From Kocuria tytonis (lineage in GTDB: Bacteria; Actinomycetota; Actinomycetes; Actinomycetales; Micrococcaceae), in contig NZ_PNJG02000002.1 of the NCBI RefSeq assembly GCF_003226895.2, positions 62,001-126,000 on the forward strand: a stretch of 64,000 bases of DNA, in the 5' to 3' direction. A model generated the notes under the pieces. That model made no database searches. It saw only the letters and a list, made by a program, of their open reading frames with translations, and was not told the DNA's origin. Shown here in pieces: positions 45,823 through 53,813 of the stretch (within the stretch, counting starts at the first letter, position 1; the number at the start of each line of letters is the position of its first letter). A program made the translations under genes and the position numbers.

Positions 45823-46113
45823 GTGACGTCATCCCATGCGCATCCCCTCACGAGTCGAGAGGCTCGTAAAAGCATCGGTGAAACCCCTCAGCGCTTCCGC
45901 GCCGAGGGGCTGACTGCCGAGTCGGTCATTTTCGGAGCCCATCACAAGCCGGAGGCAGTAATGATCCCCTACGAGGCGTTTGAAGTTCTTGCGTCCCTCT
46001 TGGAGGACCTGACCATTGCTGAGGTCATCCGTCCCCGGCTTCACGAGGGCGGAGCGGGCCCGTTGGCAGAAACTGCTGACCTCCTGGGCCTGGATCCGTC
46101 TGGCGTCCAGTGA
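45823..46113 (+). CDS. Phd/YefM-type antitoxin-like protein
   Basis: 96 residues from the GTG at 45823. It carries the pattern of actinobacterial Phd/YefM antitoxins: TSREARKSIGETPQRFRAEG, then VIFGAHHKPEAVMIPYEAFE, which forms the DNA-binding N-terminal domain, followed by a helical tail for toxin binding. The -10 box just before it supports this start. The stop overlaps the first codon of a broken toxin gene. It may still repress its promoter or neutralise a toxin encoded elsewhere. Confidence 0.75.
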   Translation: MTSSHAHPLTSREARKSIGETPQRFRAEGLTAESVIFGAHHKPEAVMIPYEAFEVLASLLEDLTIAEVIRPRLHEGGAGPLAETADLLGLDPSGVQ

Positions 46114-46241
46114 GCACGCGCCACATGAAGTTCACCAAACGTCCCGCATTCGAGCAAGACGTCCTGGCGCTGCCCCGGTAGCCGCCCGACGTCGCAAAAA
46201 CGGCTCTTGAACAGCTGGTGTTCATCCGCTTCAGGAGGTGA
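46110..46241 (+). pseudogene. Remnant of RelE/ParE-type toxin gene
   Basis: A GTG overlapping the antitoxin stop begins KFTKRPAFEQDVLALPR, which looks like the N-terminus of a RelE/ParE ribonuclease or gyrase toxin. A TAG at 46179-46181 interrupts it. The same frame then continues PPDVAKTALEQLVFIRFRR before TGA at 46239-46241, far short of the usual 85-100 residues. It has therefore lost function through a nonsense change and a 3' truncation. Too short to be called from length alone; the position directly after a Phd-like gene is the main support. Confidence 0.65.
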
Positions 46242-46373
46242 TCTCGGTCGGAAAGGCTCATTCGCCTTGCATCACAGATGCATCGATCCGTGCGGCAGCA
46301 ATCCCCAGCCCACGGAGCTGAATGACCGGAATGGCACACGAACATGGCAGGTGGCCGCTTCTCTACGGTCTCT

Positions 46374-46937
46374 TCATTTCTTCCTCTTGTAGTAGTTGTC
46401 CCGAGCCCGCTGCCTCGCGCGCCGTCTGATCTCCTGGACGTCCTCATCGAACGTCTCGTGGGTCATGCGCTTGGCCTCGCGCCACTTCTCGTCGAACTGG
46501 GCCTGGGTGTCACCAGGGCGCCAGGACCTCGACAGGATTACCTCACCGGCCGTGGCCACGGCGTACGCGGCGCCCAGTGCAACACCGCCTCGCAGACCAC
46601 CGAGGAGGAGAACGCCGAGACCCAGGCCCACGACGGCGTGGATCACCACGGGTGCGAGCGCGTAGTCCCAACCACCCGGGGCGGAGAGCCGCCGCTCCAC
46701 CACGAAGGGCCGCTCCGCCAGTGTGGTGAGAACCTCCCCCACGATCACGGCGCCCACCGCCGCGACGATCAGGTTCTGCAGGGGCGCGACCCGCAGCCAG
46801 CCCGTCAGCGTGGCCACCCACAGCAGGAGAACCATCACCGGCGCCTTGAGTGCCCCCATCATGAGGTGCCCGGACAGCGGCGTCCACAGAGGAGGCGGGG
46901 TCCAGCTCTCGGGATTCTTCGGTCGTTCAACCGTCAT
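46374..46937 (-). CDS. Membrane protein of unknown function
   Basis: 187 residues with three or four hydrophobic helices (about 25-45, 55-72, 92-135) and a strongly charged C-terminal tail (about 150-187, ending with RARQRARDNYYKRKK) likely in the cytoplasm. An ATG at 46937 follows GGGGGA 6 bases upstream; a GTG one codon earlier is an alternative. I do not recognise the family. It lies downstream of a second small membrane protein gene on the same strand, with a 15-base gap, so the two are probably co-transcribed. Confidence 0.65.
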   Translation of the reverse strand: MTVERPKNPESWTPPPLWTPLSGHLMMGALKAPVMVLLLWVATLTGWLRVAPLQNLIVAAVGAVIVGEVLTTLAERPFVVERRLSAPGGWDYALAPVVIHAVVGLGLGVLLLGGLRGGVALGAAYAVATAGEVILSRSWRPGDTQAQFDEKWREAKRMTHETFDEDVQEIRRRARQRARDNYYKRKK

Positions 46938-46952
46938 CACGTGTCCCCCGCG

Positions 46953-47156
46953 CTATGTCCGGGCCTCGAGGAACGCCAACCGTGAGGCAAGGCCCGCCAC
47001 GACGAACATCAAGAACCCGAGCACCCGGAGGTAGAACGTGCTGTCCGTGTCCGCGAAGAATGCGACCACGAGACCGGCGAGCGCAACGAGCCCCAGGCCC
47101 ACGGCCAGTGCACGACTCTTTTCTCGTCCCAGTGCAGTGCTTCCCTGAGTGGACAT
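46953..47156 (-). CDS. Small two-helix membrane protein
   Basis: 67 residues with two hydrophobic helices (about 17-34 and 42-60) separated by a short acidic loop, and a short charged end. The ATG at 47156 has AGGAG 6 bases upstream, the strongest evidence that it is real; the frame is also open further upstream but without a ribosome site. It precedes the larger membrane-protein gene by 15 bases. No function can be assigned. Confidence 0.6.
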   Translation of the reverse strand: MSTQGSTALGREKSRALAVGLGLVALAGLVVAFFADTDSTFYLRVLGFLMFVVAGLASRLAFLEART

Positions 47157-47288
47157 TCGATTCTCCTCACGTCGGGATGGGCCATCTACGACACCACGGT
47201 TCGCCACCGTCCACAATGACCATTCGGCCACACGTGACGATTCACGGCATACGCTGAACACCCCACCCGCAACCCAGGAGCCCCCCCC

Positions 47289-48296
47289 GTGCCCGAAGGT
47301 GATTCCGTCTACCGCCAGTGCAAGATGCTGCGCGAGGCGCTGGAGGGCGCGGTGATCGAGAGCTCGGACTTCCGGGTGCCCGCCCTCGCCACGTCGGACG
47401 TGTCCGGGCGCACCGTGGTGGCGGTGGTGCCGCGCGGGAAGCACATCCTCATCCGGCTCTCCGGGGCACCGGACGCGGCGGAGCTGAAGTCCGGCGCCGA
47501 GCCCCTCACCCTGCACTCGCACCTCATGATGGACGGCACCTGGCGGGTCTTCGACCGGCAGCAGGACGACGACGCCGCGCGCCCCGGCGGGCGCCGGAGC
47601 TATCCCGGCGCGAGCCCCTACCGACCGCGCGGCCAGGCCCGGCGAGGCGGTAGCGTGCGCTCCGCGGCCGAGGCGCGGACCCGGGTCAGCGCCGACGTGT
47701 CCATCGGGCAGGGCTCGCACACCATCCGCGCGATCCTCCGTACCAAGGACGTGGAGGCCGTGGGCTTCGACGTCAAGGACGTGCGCCTGGTGCCCACCCG
47801 CCTGGAGGACCGGGAGCTCGTGGGCTACCTGGGCCCGGACATCCTCGGCCCGGACTGGGACCTCGAGAAGGCACTGGAGCGGTTGAGCGCCCAGCCGGAC
47901 CGCGCAATCGGCACCGCTCTGATGGACCAGCGCAACCTCGCGGGCATCGGCAACGTGTACCGCGTGGAAACCCTGTTCATGTCCCGCACCAACCCATGGG
48001 TCACGGTGGGCTCACTGCCGGACGGGAAGCTGCGGGAGATCGTGACGCTCGCCCACAAGCTGCTGCACCTGAACAAGGACCGCTCCATGCGCTCCACCGT
48101 GGGCCAGGCCCCGCAGGGACGCCCCCTGTTCTGGGCGTACGGCAAGGACGGTCAGCCGTGCCGCCGCTGCGGGGCCGTGCTCAAGCGCGGGGAGATCGAC
48201 GACGCCCTGCTCACCGTGGATCCCGCACCCTCACGGACCGCGGTGCAGCACCTGCGAACGATCGCGTGGTGCCCGCGGTGCCAGGCGGCGGAGTGA
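47289..48296 (+). CDS. nei2: Endonuclease VIII-like DNA glycosylase (Nei2)
   Basis: 335 residues. Base-excision repair enzyme of the Fpg/Nei family that removes oxidised pyrimidines and nicks DNA. It has the N-terminal PEGDSVYR with Pro2/Glu3, the lysine in PRGKHILIRL, the H2TH region MDQRNLAGIGNVYRVE and a C-terminal zinc finger. Two oddities separate it from mycobacterial Nei2 (about 255). One is a Gly/Arg/Ser-rich insert at about residues 93-135. The other is a zinc finger with 33 residues between the cysteine pairs (CRRC...CPRC) where 16 are usual. Start is GTG with AGGAG 9 bases upstream; TACGCT at 47250 is a likely -10 box. Confidence 0.88.
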   Translation: MPEGDSVYRQCKMLREALEGAVIESSDFRVPALATSDVSGRTVVAVVPRGKHILIRLSGAPDAAELKSGAEPLTLHSHLMMDGTWRVFDRQQDDDAARPGGRRSYPGASPYRPRGQARRGGSVRSAAEARTRVSADVSIGQGSHTIRAILRTKDVEAVGFDVKDVRLVPTRLEDRELVGYLGPDILGPDWDLEKALERLSAQPDRAIGTALMDQRNLAGIGNVYRVETLFMSRTNPWVTVGSLPDGKLREIVTLAHKLLHLNKDRSMRSTVGQAPQGRPLFWAYGKDGQPCRRCGAVLKRGEIDDALLTVDPAPSRTAVQHLRTIAWCPRCQAAE

Positions 48297-48302
48297 CACA
48301 CA

Positions 48303-48345
48303 CCGCCCCGCGGACCAGTGCCGGGGCAGGGAGTCCGCGGGGCGG
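48303..48345. terminator. 13-bp hairpin between convergent genes
   Basis: Arms 48303-48315 and 48333-48345 pair perfectly over 13 bases across a 17-base loop, 6 bases after the nei2 stop and 14 before the end of the convergent CAP-protein gene. It would terminate both. The right arm runs into a copy of GCGGCGTCGTC. Confidence 0.65.
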
Positions 48346-48359
48346 CGTCGTCGGACGGG

Positions 48360-49367
48360 TCAGCGGGTGACCCAGGTGCGGTTCGTCGCCGAGGACCAGT
48401 GGGCGGTGTACCCGTTGGAGAAGCGCTGCTGGACCTCGGAGCCTGCGCGGTACTCCTCCGTGAGGGGGTAGCCCCACCCGCGCTCGTACCCCGCGCGCTG
48501 CCAGGCCCGGCCGATGGCGCCGGTCTCCTTGACCGCGTGCGCACCGCTGCGCGGGGACCAGAGGATCTTCCACAGCGCGCCGTTGGCCGCCCGGAAGTTC
48601 TGGTAGACGCCGCCCCCGGGGAGCCCACCGCGTTCCGGGGACACCGGGGTGCCGAGCACGGCGGCTCCACCCATGCCGTTGTAGCGGGTGCGGATCCCGC
48701 CGTTGACGGGGTAGATGGCGGCGGCCGAACCTGTGGACGACTGCGGGGCCACGGGACCACCGGTCACGCCGGCGCGGGTGTCCGCGGGAGCGCGGCCGGC
48801 CGGGAAGCCGTAGGAGCTCACGGAGCCCACCAGCCGCCAGCCCTGCCCGTTGCCGGAGAGCCGCCCGTCCACGTACGTCAGGCCGATGCCGACGACCTCC
48901 ATGCGGGGATCGGTCAGCACCTTGTTGTGGGCGGGTGAGCCCTTCCACCACGTGGTGAGGTCCGTGACGGAGTTCTGCCAGGACAGCGCGTGGATCTCCC
49001 CGGCGGCGTCGTACCCGGCGGCACGGCGGTCCGTGAGGAAGGTGGTGGAGTGGTCGATGACCTCACCCCTGACCAGCCGGTCCGACTGGCCCTGGGAGAT
49101 CCCGGACAGGGACGGGGAGTACTTCACCGGCTTGAGCCCCTTGGAGGCACGGTGGCTGTTGATCTGCCCGAGCATCTTCTGGGCATCGGCCGCGCGGGTG
49201 CCGGAGGACACGGAGACGATGTCCGACGGCGCGGCGTCCGCCTGCGGGGCGGCCAGGAGGCTGCCGGTGAGGACGACAGCCGCTGCCGCGGTGGCTGCGG
49301 TGACCGCGGTGAGGGCGCGGTGGAGCGGGCTCCGCCCGGTGCGGACAGAGAGGTGGCGAGGAGGCAT
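48360..49367 (-). CDS. Secreted CAP-domain protein with LGFP repeats
   Basis: 335 residues. The signal peptide (about 1-45) has a long Ala/Val core and an AQADAAP cleavage region. A CAP/SCP domain follows (about 60-190), with INSHRASKG, then DHSTTF and a WWKGSPAHNKVLTDP stretch typical of bacterial CAP proteins. The last 120 residues contain LGFP repeats (AVLGTPVSPE, GRAWQRAGYERGWGYPLTEE, QQRFSNGYTAHW), which anchor proteins to the actinobacterial cell wall. The role of bacterial CAP domains is mostly unknown. The ATG at 49367 puts the signal peptide at the start; a longer frame upstream lacks meaning. Confidence 0.88.
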   Translation of the reverse strand: MPPRHLSVRTGRSPLHRALTAVTAATAAAAVVLTGSLLAAPQADAAPSDIVSVSSGTRAADAQKMLGQINSHRASKGLKPVKYSPSLSGISQGQSDRLVRGEVIDHSTTFLTDRRAAGYDAAGEIHALSWQNSVTDLTTWWKGSPAHNKVLTDPRMEVVGIGLTYVDGRLSGNGQGWRLVGSVSSYGFPAGRAPADTRAGVTGGPVAPQSSTGSAAAIYPVNGGIRTRYNGMGGAAVLGTPVSPERGGLPGGGVYQNFRAANGALWKILWSPRSGAHAVKETGAIGRAWQRAGYERGWGYPLTEEYRAGSEVQQRFSNGYTAHWSSATNRTWVTR

Positions 49368-49577
49368 GGTGGGATCGTTTCGGCTTCGGGCGCGCAGGCA
49401 TCCCACCGCGGGGGTGCAGTGGGGCGGTACACGCTGCGGGGACAGCTCGCGTCGGCGGGCGCCGACCGGTGCGGTGCATGCCCGATGGCGGCATGTCCGG
49501 CGTGGGCCCAGAAGGGGAGGAGAGACCCGCGGCCACGGTACCCCGGTGGGGCACCGGGAGGTGTGGTGCGTCACATG

Positions 49578-50570
49578 TTACGCAATCGTTACGTTGCGGC
49601 CCCCGGTCGCCCGTGCGTGACTGCCGGGGGTCAGACGCGAGTCGATCCGCACGGTGCGCCCCGTCACGGGGTGGGTGAACGCGATGGAGCGGGCAATCAG
49701 CTGCAGGGGGTTGTCCGGGTCCTCCACGTCGAAGTCCTCGCGGGGTTCCGGGTAGAGCTTGTCCCCGCGCAGGGGCAGTCCGAGAGAGGTCATGTGCACA
49801 CGGATCTGGTGGGTGCGCCCGGTCAGCGGGGCGATCTCGTAGAGCCCCCACTCGCCCTGCGCATCGGTGAAGGTCTCCACGCGGCGGACGTCCGTGACCG
49901 CGTTGACCTCCCCCGGCTCCTCGAAGGCCTGCACCACGCCCTGGATCTTGCGGATCCGTGACTCCACCCGCACGGTCTCCTCCCCCACACGCTCGTTCAC
50001 GCCGGCCACCGCCCAGTACGTCTTGCGCACCGTGCGCTCCTGGAACATCCGGTGGAACGCGCCGCGGTCCTCGGCGTGCCGGCACAGCAGCAGCACGCCA
50101 CCGGTGGAGCGGTCCAGGCGGTGCAGCGCGGAGATCTCGTCGTTGCCGAACTGGCACCGCGCGGCCACCACCACCGAGCGCCGCACGTTCTCGCCCTTGG
50201 GTGTGCTGCACAGCCCGTGCGGCTTGTCCACCGCCAGGATCCACTCGTCCTCGTACAGCACGTCCAGCGTCACGGGCGGAGCGTCCTCGTCCGGCACGGG
50301 GCGGTGGAACCACACGGACACCCCGGGTTCGTACGGGGTCTCCGGGGTCACGACGACGCCGCCGTCCCCCAGCACCCGACCGGCCGCCACCTCGCGGGCG
50401 AACCATGCGGCGTCGTCCGGGAAGCGCGCCCGGACGTAGTCCACCGCGGTGCGCGGCAGACCGGGCAGGGAGTCGAGCACGGGGTCCGGGGCGCCGGGGC
50501 CCGGCATGCGCACACGGGTGGGCCCCACGCCGCGGACCGCGGGCAGCGGTGGGAGGACGCGACGCCTCAC
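49578..50570 (-). CDS. RluA-family pseudouridine synthase
   Basis: 330 residues. Makes pseudouridine in rRNA or tRNA. The catalytic motif HRLDRSTGG (catalytic Asp) is intact near residue 147, with LAVDKPHGLCSTP before it and PLTGRTHQIRVHM after it, as in RluA-type enzymes. An N-terminal 90 residues, partly S4-like, precede the catalytic domain. Start is GTG. The target uridine cannot be told from sequence. The gene diverges from idi, 62 bases away. Two copies of the recurrent 11-mer lie in its N-terminal part. Confidence 0.9.
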   Translation of the reverse strand: MRRRVLPPLPAVRGVGPTRVRMPGPGAPDPVLDSLPGLPRTAVDYVRARFPDDAAWFAREVAAGRVLGDGGVVVTPETPYEPGVSVWFHRPVPDEDAPPVTLDVLYEDEWILAVDKPHGLCSTPKGENVRRSVVVAARCQFGNDEISALHRLDRSTGGVLLLCRHAEDRGAFHRMFQERTVRKTYWAVAGVNERVGEETVRVESRIRKIQGVVQAFEEPGEVNAVTDVRRVETFTDAQGEWGLYEIAPLTGRTHQIRVHMTSLGLPLRGDKLYPEPREDFDVEDPDNPLQLIARSIAFTHPVTGRTVRIDSRLTPGSHARATGGRNVTIA

Positions 50571-50632
50571 CGCGCGCTCCCACCTGCCGTTACCATGGCC
50601 TGGAACCTAACACACGACCGTGAGGCGGCCCG

Positions 50633-51175
50633 GTGAACGAGCACAGCACTGCGGAGCACGTGGTGCTCCTGGACGACCAGCACCAACCGGCCGGGACCGC
50701 CCTGAAGTCCGAGGTCCACACGGAGGCCACCCCGCTGCACCTGGCGTTCTCGTGCCACGTGCTCAACCCCCGGGGCCAGGTCCTCGTGACCCGTCGGGCG
50801 CTGAGCAAGCGCACGTGGCCGGGCGTGTGGTCCAACAGCTTCTGCGGCCACCCCGGCCCGGACGAGTCCTTCGAGGACGCCCTTGCGCGCCGCGCCCGCC
50901 AGGAACTGGGCCTGGAGATCCGCAACCTCACCGTGGTGCTGCCCGAGTTCCAGTACCGCGCCACGGATGCCACGGGTGTGGTGGAGAACGAGTTCTGCCC
51001 CGTGTTCGTGGCCGTGACGGACACCGACCCGCAGCCCGCGGAGTCCGAGGTCTCCGAGTACGCCTGGACGGCCCCGCAGGACCTGGTGGCCGCCGTGGAG
51101 TCCGCCCCCTACGCGTTCAGCCCGTGGCTCGGGGACCAGGTGCGGGAACCGGCGCTGCGGGATGCGCTGGGCTGA
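50633..51175 (+). CDS. idi: Isopentenyl-diphosphate delta-isomerase, type 1
   Basis: 180-residue type I IPP isomerase, which converts isopentenyl to dimethylallyl diphosphate for carotenoids, menaquinone and other isoprenoids. The active-site cysteine is Cys71 in SNSFCGHP, and the catalytic glutamate lies in ENEFCPVF. The Nudix-like helix (EDALARRARQELGLE) and metal-binding residues are present. Start is GTG. Length equals the E. coli enzyme. It stands alone in the window; no other isoprenoid gene is adjacent. Confidence 0.94.
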   Translation: MNEHSTAEHVVLLDDQHQPAGTALKSEVHTEATPLHLAFSCHVLNPRGQVLVTRRALSKRTWPGVWSNSFCGHPGPDESFEDALARRARQELGLEIRNLTVVLPEFQYRATDATGVVENEFCPVFVAVTDTDPQPAESEVSEYAWTAPQDLVAAVESAPYAFSPWLGDQVREPALRDALG

Positions 51176-51244
51176 CGGCGAGCCCGTGGTGAGGGGCTGA
51201 GGGGCAGTTGCACGAACGTCCCCGTTCGAGGAGGAACGTGCCCC

Positions 51245-51288
51245 GACCGCCACGGCTCAGCACACGTGAGCCGGGCACGTCGGCGGTC
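51245..51288. terminator. Interrupted hairpin between idi and DJ-1-family gene
   Basis: GACCGCC (51245-51251) pairs with GGCGGTC (51282-51288), and inside it GGCTCA pairs with TGAGCC, leaving an asymmetric internal loop. It lies between two convergent genes and may end both transcripts. The pairing is weaker than that of the other hairpins listed. Confidence 0.4.
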
Positions 51289-51313
51289 GAGGTGACCCCG
51301 GCGGCGTCGTGAC

Positions 51314-52012
51314 TCAGGCGAGGTCCGCGAGAATCCGCTCCGCAAGTGCGGTCGCGGACTGCGGGTTCTGCCCGGTGTAGAGCGCACCGTCCACCTCCAC
51401 GAAGGGACGCAGCGGGAGCACGCCCTTGCGGTAGTTGATCCCGGCGTCCTCCAGCGCGTCCTGGAGGTACCACTTGGCCTTCCAGCCGAACGTGTTCAGC
51501 TTCTCCTCCACGTTGGACAGCCCCGTCATGCGGCGCCCGGCGAAGGCGTTGCTGCCGTCGTCGTTGGTGGCCGCGAGCACCGCGACGGGCGCGTGGCACA
51601 GCAGCGCGAGCGGCTTGCCGGAGGCGAGGCGCTTGCGCAGCAGCTCCCCCGAGACGGGATCGAACGCGAGATCCTCCATGGGCCCGTGGCCGCCGGGGTA
51701 GAACACGAGGTCGTACGCGGACTCGTCCACCTCGTCCAGGACGCGGGGGTGCTCCAGCTGCTCCTGGATGGAGTCGATGTAGGCGCGGATCTGCTGACGG
51801 CGCTTGGGCAGTCCGCCGGCGACACCGAGGCTCAGCTCGTCCAGGGTGGGTGCCACCCCACCGGGAGTGGCGACCGTGACGCCCCACCCGGCCTCGGTGA
51901 ACAGCCGGTGGGGCTCGGCGAGCTCCTCCGCCCAGTACCCGGTGGGGTGCACCGTGCCGTCCTTGAGCGTCCAGCCGCTGGCGGCGGTGACGACGAACAG
52001 TACCTCGGTCAT
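51314..52012 (-). CDS. DJ-1/PfpI family protein (glyoxalase III or Hsp31-like)
   Basis: 232 residues in the class I glutamine amidotransferase-like fold. The nucleophile elbow LLCHAPVAVL carries the reactive cysteine, with YPGGHGPMEDL before it. Members act on methylglyoxal or glycated molecules, or as chaperones. The ATG at 52012 follows GAGAGGA. It diverges from a TetR regulator gene, and a perfect inverted repeat lies in the shared promoter region, so it is probably the main target of that repressor. Confidence 0.87.
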   Translation of the reverse strand: MTEVLFVVTAASGWTLKDGTVHPTGYWAEELAEPHRLFTEAGWGVTVATPGGVAPTLDELSLGVAGGLPKRRQQIRAYIDSIQEQLEHPRVLDEVDESAYDLVFYPGGHGPMEDLAFDPVSGELLRKRLASGKPLALLCHAPVAVLAATNDDGSNAFAGRRMTGLSNVEEKLNTFGWKAKWYLQDALEDAGINYRKGVLPLRPFVEVDGALYTGQNPQSATALAERILADLA

Positions 52013-52106
52013 GTGCGTGTCCTCTCGGTGGTGGTGCCGCGGCTCGACGGCCCCCGTCCGTAGCCGCCCCCGCGTGCGGTGGCGGTGGCGCGAACCGTCG
52101 GCCGAC

Positions 52107-52133
52107 CCTAAAGTGTTCACTGTCAACTTTAGG
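52107..52133. promoter_or_regulatory. Inverted-repeat operator between DJ-1 and TetR genes
   Basis: CCTAAAGT (52107-52114) and ACTTTAGG (52126-52133) are perfect inverted repeats with an 11-base centre, 13 bases before the TetR GTG. The centre holds TTGACA on the minus strand, a possible -35 box for the DJ-1 gene. This is a typical TetR operator shape and would control both genes. Confidence 0.6.
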
Positions 52134-52146
52134 CGGAGGGGAACCG

Positions 52147-52725
52147 GTGTCAACAACCACGCAGAAGCAGGCCCATCACCACGGCAACCTGCGGGAGGCC
52201 CTGGTAGAGGCCGGGATCACCCTGCTGGAGTCCGGGGACACCTTCTCGCTGCGCGCCGTGGCTCGCCAGGTGGGCGTGTCCCAGACCGCCCCCTACCGGC
52301 ACTTCCCGGACAGGTCCCACCTGGAGGCCGCCATGGCCACCACCGGTTTCGTGCGGCTGCGGAGGCGGCTCGATGGCGTGCTGGTGGACCACGAGCCCTC
52401 CGCATCCGTCCTCACGGACCTGGCGGTGGCCACCGTGCGCTTCGCCGCGGAGAACCCCGCCCTCTACACCCTCATGTTCTCCCGGTGCTGCGGGTCCGAC
52501 GACGCCCGCCTCCCCGCGGCGCACGAGGTCTTCGACCTGCTGCAGCGCGCCGCCGCGCGGCACTTCCCCGACGTGGACACCCACCACCTGGCCACCGCGG
52601 GCTGGACCATGACGCACGGGCTCGCCTCCCTCCACCTGAGCGGCCAGCTCCGTGCGGGGACCCCGTCCGAGCTGGACGACCGGGTGGCCGGCGCCTTCTC
52701 CGCCGTGCTGGCAGCCCACCTCTAG
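52147..52725 (+). CDS. TetR family regulator (WHG domain)
   Basis: 192 residues. The N-terminal helix-turn-helix reads FSLRAVARQVGVSQTAPYRHF (within about 35-56), and the C-terminal half fits the WHG ligand domain (GWTMTHGLASLHLSGQL). The N-terminal HHHGNLREALVEAG is common in this subgroup. Start is GTG after GGAGGGG. It is divergent from the DJ-1 gene and 65 bases upstream of an epimerase-family gene on its own strand, so it may control both. Its ligand is probably an electrophile or a quinone-like compound, judged only from its neighbours. Confidence 0.88.
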   Translation: MSTTTQKQAHHHGNLREALVEAGITLLESGDTFSLRAVARQVGVSQTAPYRHFPDRSHLEAAMATTGFVRLRRRLDGVLVDHEPSASVLTDLAVATVRFAAENPALYTLMFSRCCGSDDARLPAAHEVFDLLQRAAARHFPDVDTHHLATAGWTMTHGLASLHLSGQLRAGTPSELDDRVAGAFSAVLAAHL

Positions 52726-52789
52726 CGGCCCCACCTCGTCTGCGGCCACGGGGCCGCGCCACGAACCACCACCACGGAAGGACCACCCC

Positions 52790-53713
52790 ATGCAGACCAT
52801 CCTCGGAGCAGGCGGACCCATCGCGGACGAGCTCGCCCGCGAGCTGCACCGCCACCACACCCACGACATCCGGCTGGTGAGCCGCCATCCCAAGGCCGTC
52901 AACCCCACGGACGAGCTCGTGGCCGCGGACCTGACCGACGCGGAGGCCACGTCCCGTGCGGTGGCGGGCAGCGACGTCGTCTACCTGACCGTGGGACTGC
53001 CCATGGACTCCCAGCTGTGGGAGGAGAAGTTCCCCGCGATGATGCGCAACACCATCGCGGCAGTGAAGCAGCACGGGGCGAAGCTCGTGTTCTTCGACAA
53101 CACCTACATGTACGCGGGCACGCCCACCCTGCAGACCGAGGACACCGCGTTCGAGCCCAACGGCCGCAAGGGCGCGGTGCGTGCGCAGCTCGCCACCATG
53201 CTGCTCGACGAGATGGCCGCCGGCAGCATCGAGGCGTTGATCGGACGCGCCCCCGAGTTCTACGGCCCGGGCAAGACCAAGAGCTGGACCAACGCGCTCG
53301 TCTTCGACCGCATCCGCGCGGGCAAGCGACCGTTCGTCCCGGTCAGCGCCACCACGCGCCGGTCCCTGATCTGGACCCCGGACGCGAGCCGCGCCCTCGC
53401 CCTGTTGGGCAACACCCCGGACGCGTACGGCAAGACCTGGCACCTGCCCATTGACCAGAACCGGCTGACCTACCGGCAGCTGATCGAGATCGCTTCCGAC
53501 GCCACCGGACGAAAGATCGGGTACACGGTGCTGCCGCGCGCCGTGTTCGTGGCCGGTGCCCGCTTCGTGCCCGCACTGCGGGAGGCCAACGAGCTGCTGC
53601 CGCGCTACCGCGGCGACAACCTCTTCGACGCTTCGCGGTTCGCGGACCGCTTCCCCGAGTTCCAGGTCACCACGTACCGTCAGGGCATCGAGGACATCCT
53701 CGGCCAGTCCTGA
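52790..53713 (+). CDS. NAD-dependent epimerase/dehydratase family protein
   Basis: 307-residue extended SDR-like protein. The N-terminal TILGAGGPIADELAREL is a Rossmann glycine loop, and NTYMYAG with GPGKTK later follows the epimerase pattern, although the usual Tyr-x3-Lys is not clear. Substrates range from sugar nucleotides to small carbonyls. The ATG has AAGGA 7 bases upstream. It lies in the same orientation as the TetR gene and a following esterase gene, which suggests a small detoxification operon. Confidence 0.82.
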   Translation: MQTILGAGGPIADELARELHRHHTHDIRLVSRHPKAVNPTDELVAADLTDAEATSRAVAGSDVVYLTVGLPMDSQLWEEKFPAMMRNTIAAVKQHGAKLVFFDNTYMYAGTPTLQTEDTAFEPNGRKGAVRAQLATMLLDEMAAGSIEALIGRAPEFYGPGKTKSWTNALVFDRIRAGKRPFVPVSATTRRSLIWTPDASRALALLGNTPDAYGKTWHLPIDQNRLTYRQLIEIASDATGRKIGYTVLPRAVFVAGARFVPALREANELLPRYRGDNLFDASRFADRFPEFQVTTYRQGIEDILGQS

Positions 53714-53813
53714 TCCGCGGCACGACGCCGCCGCGCGGCACCCTGGGTGCGGTGTGGCGGCGCCGTCCACACGCACTCTGAGGAACATGAGAACCGTCAG
53801 CGAAAGGACCGAC

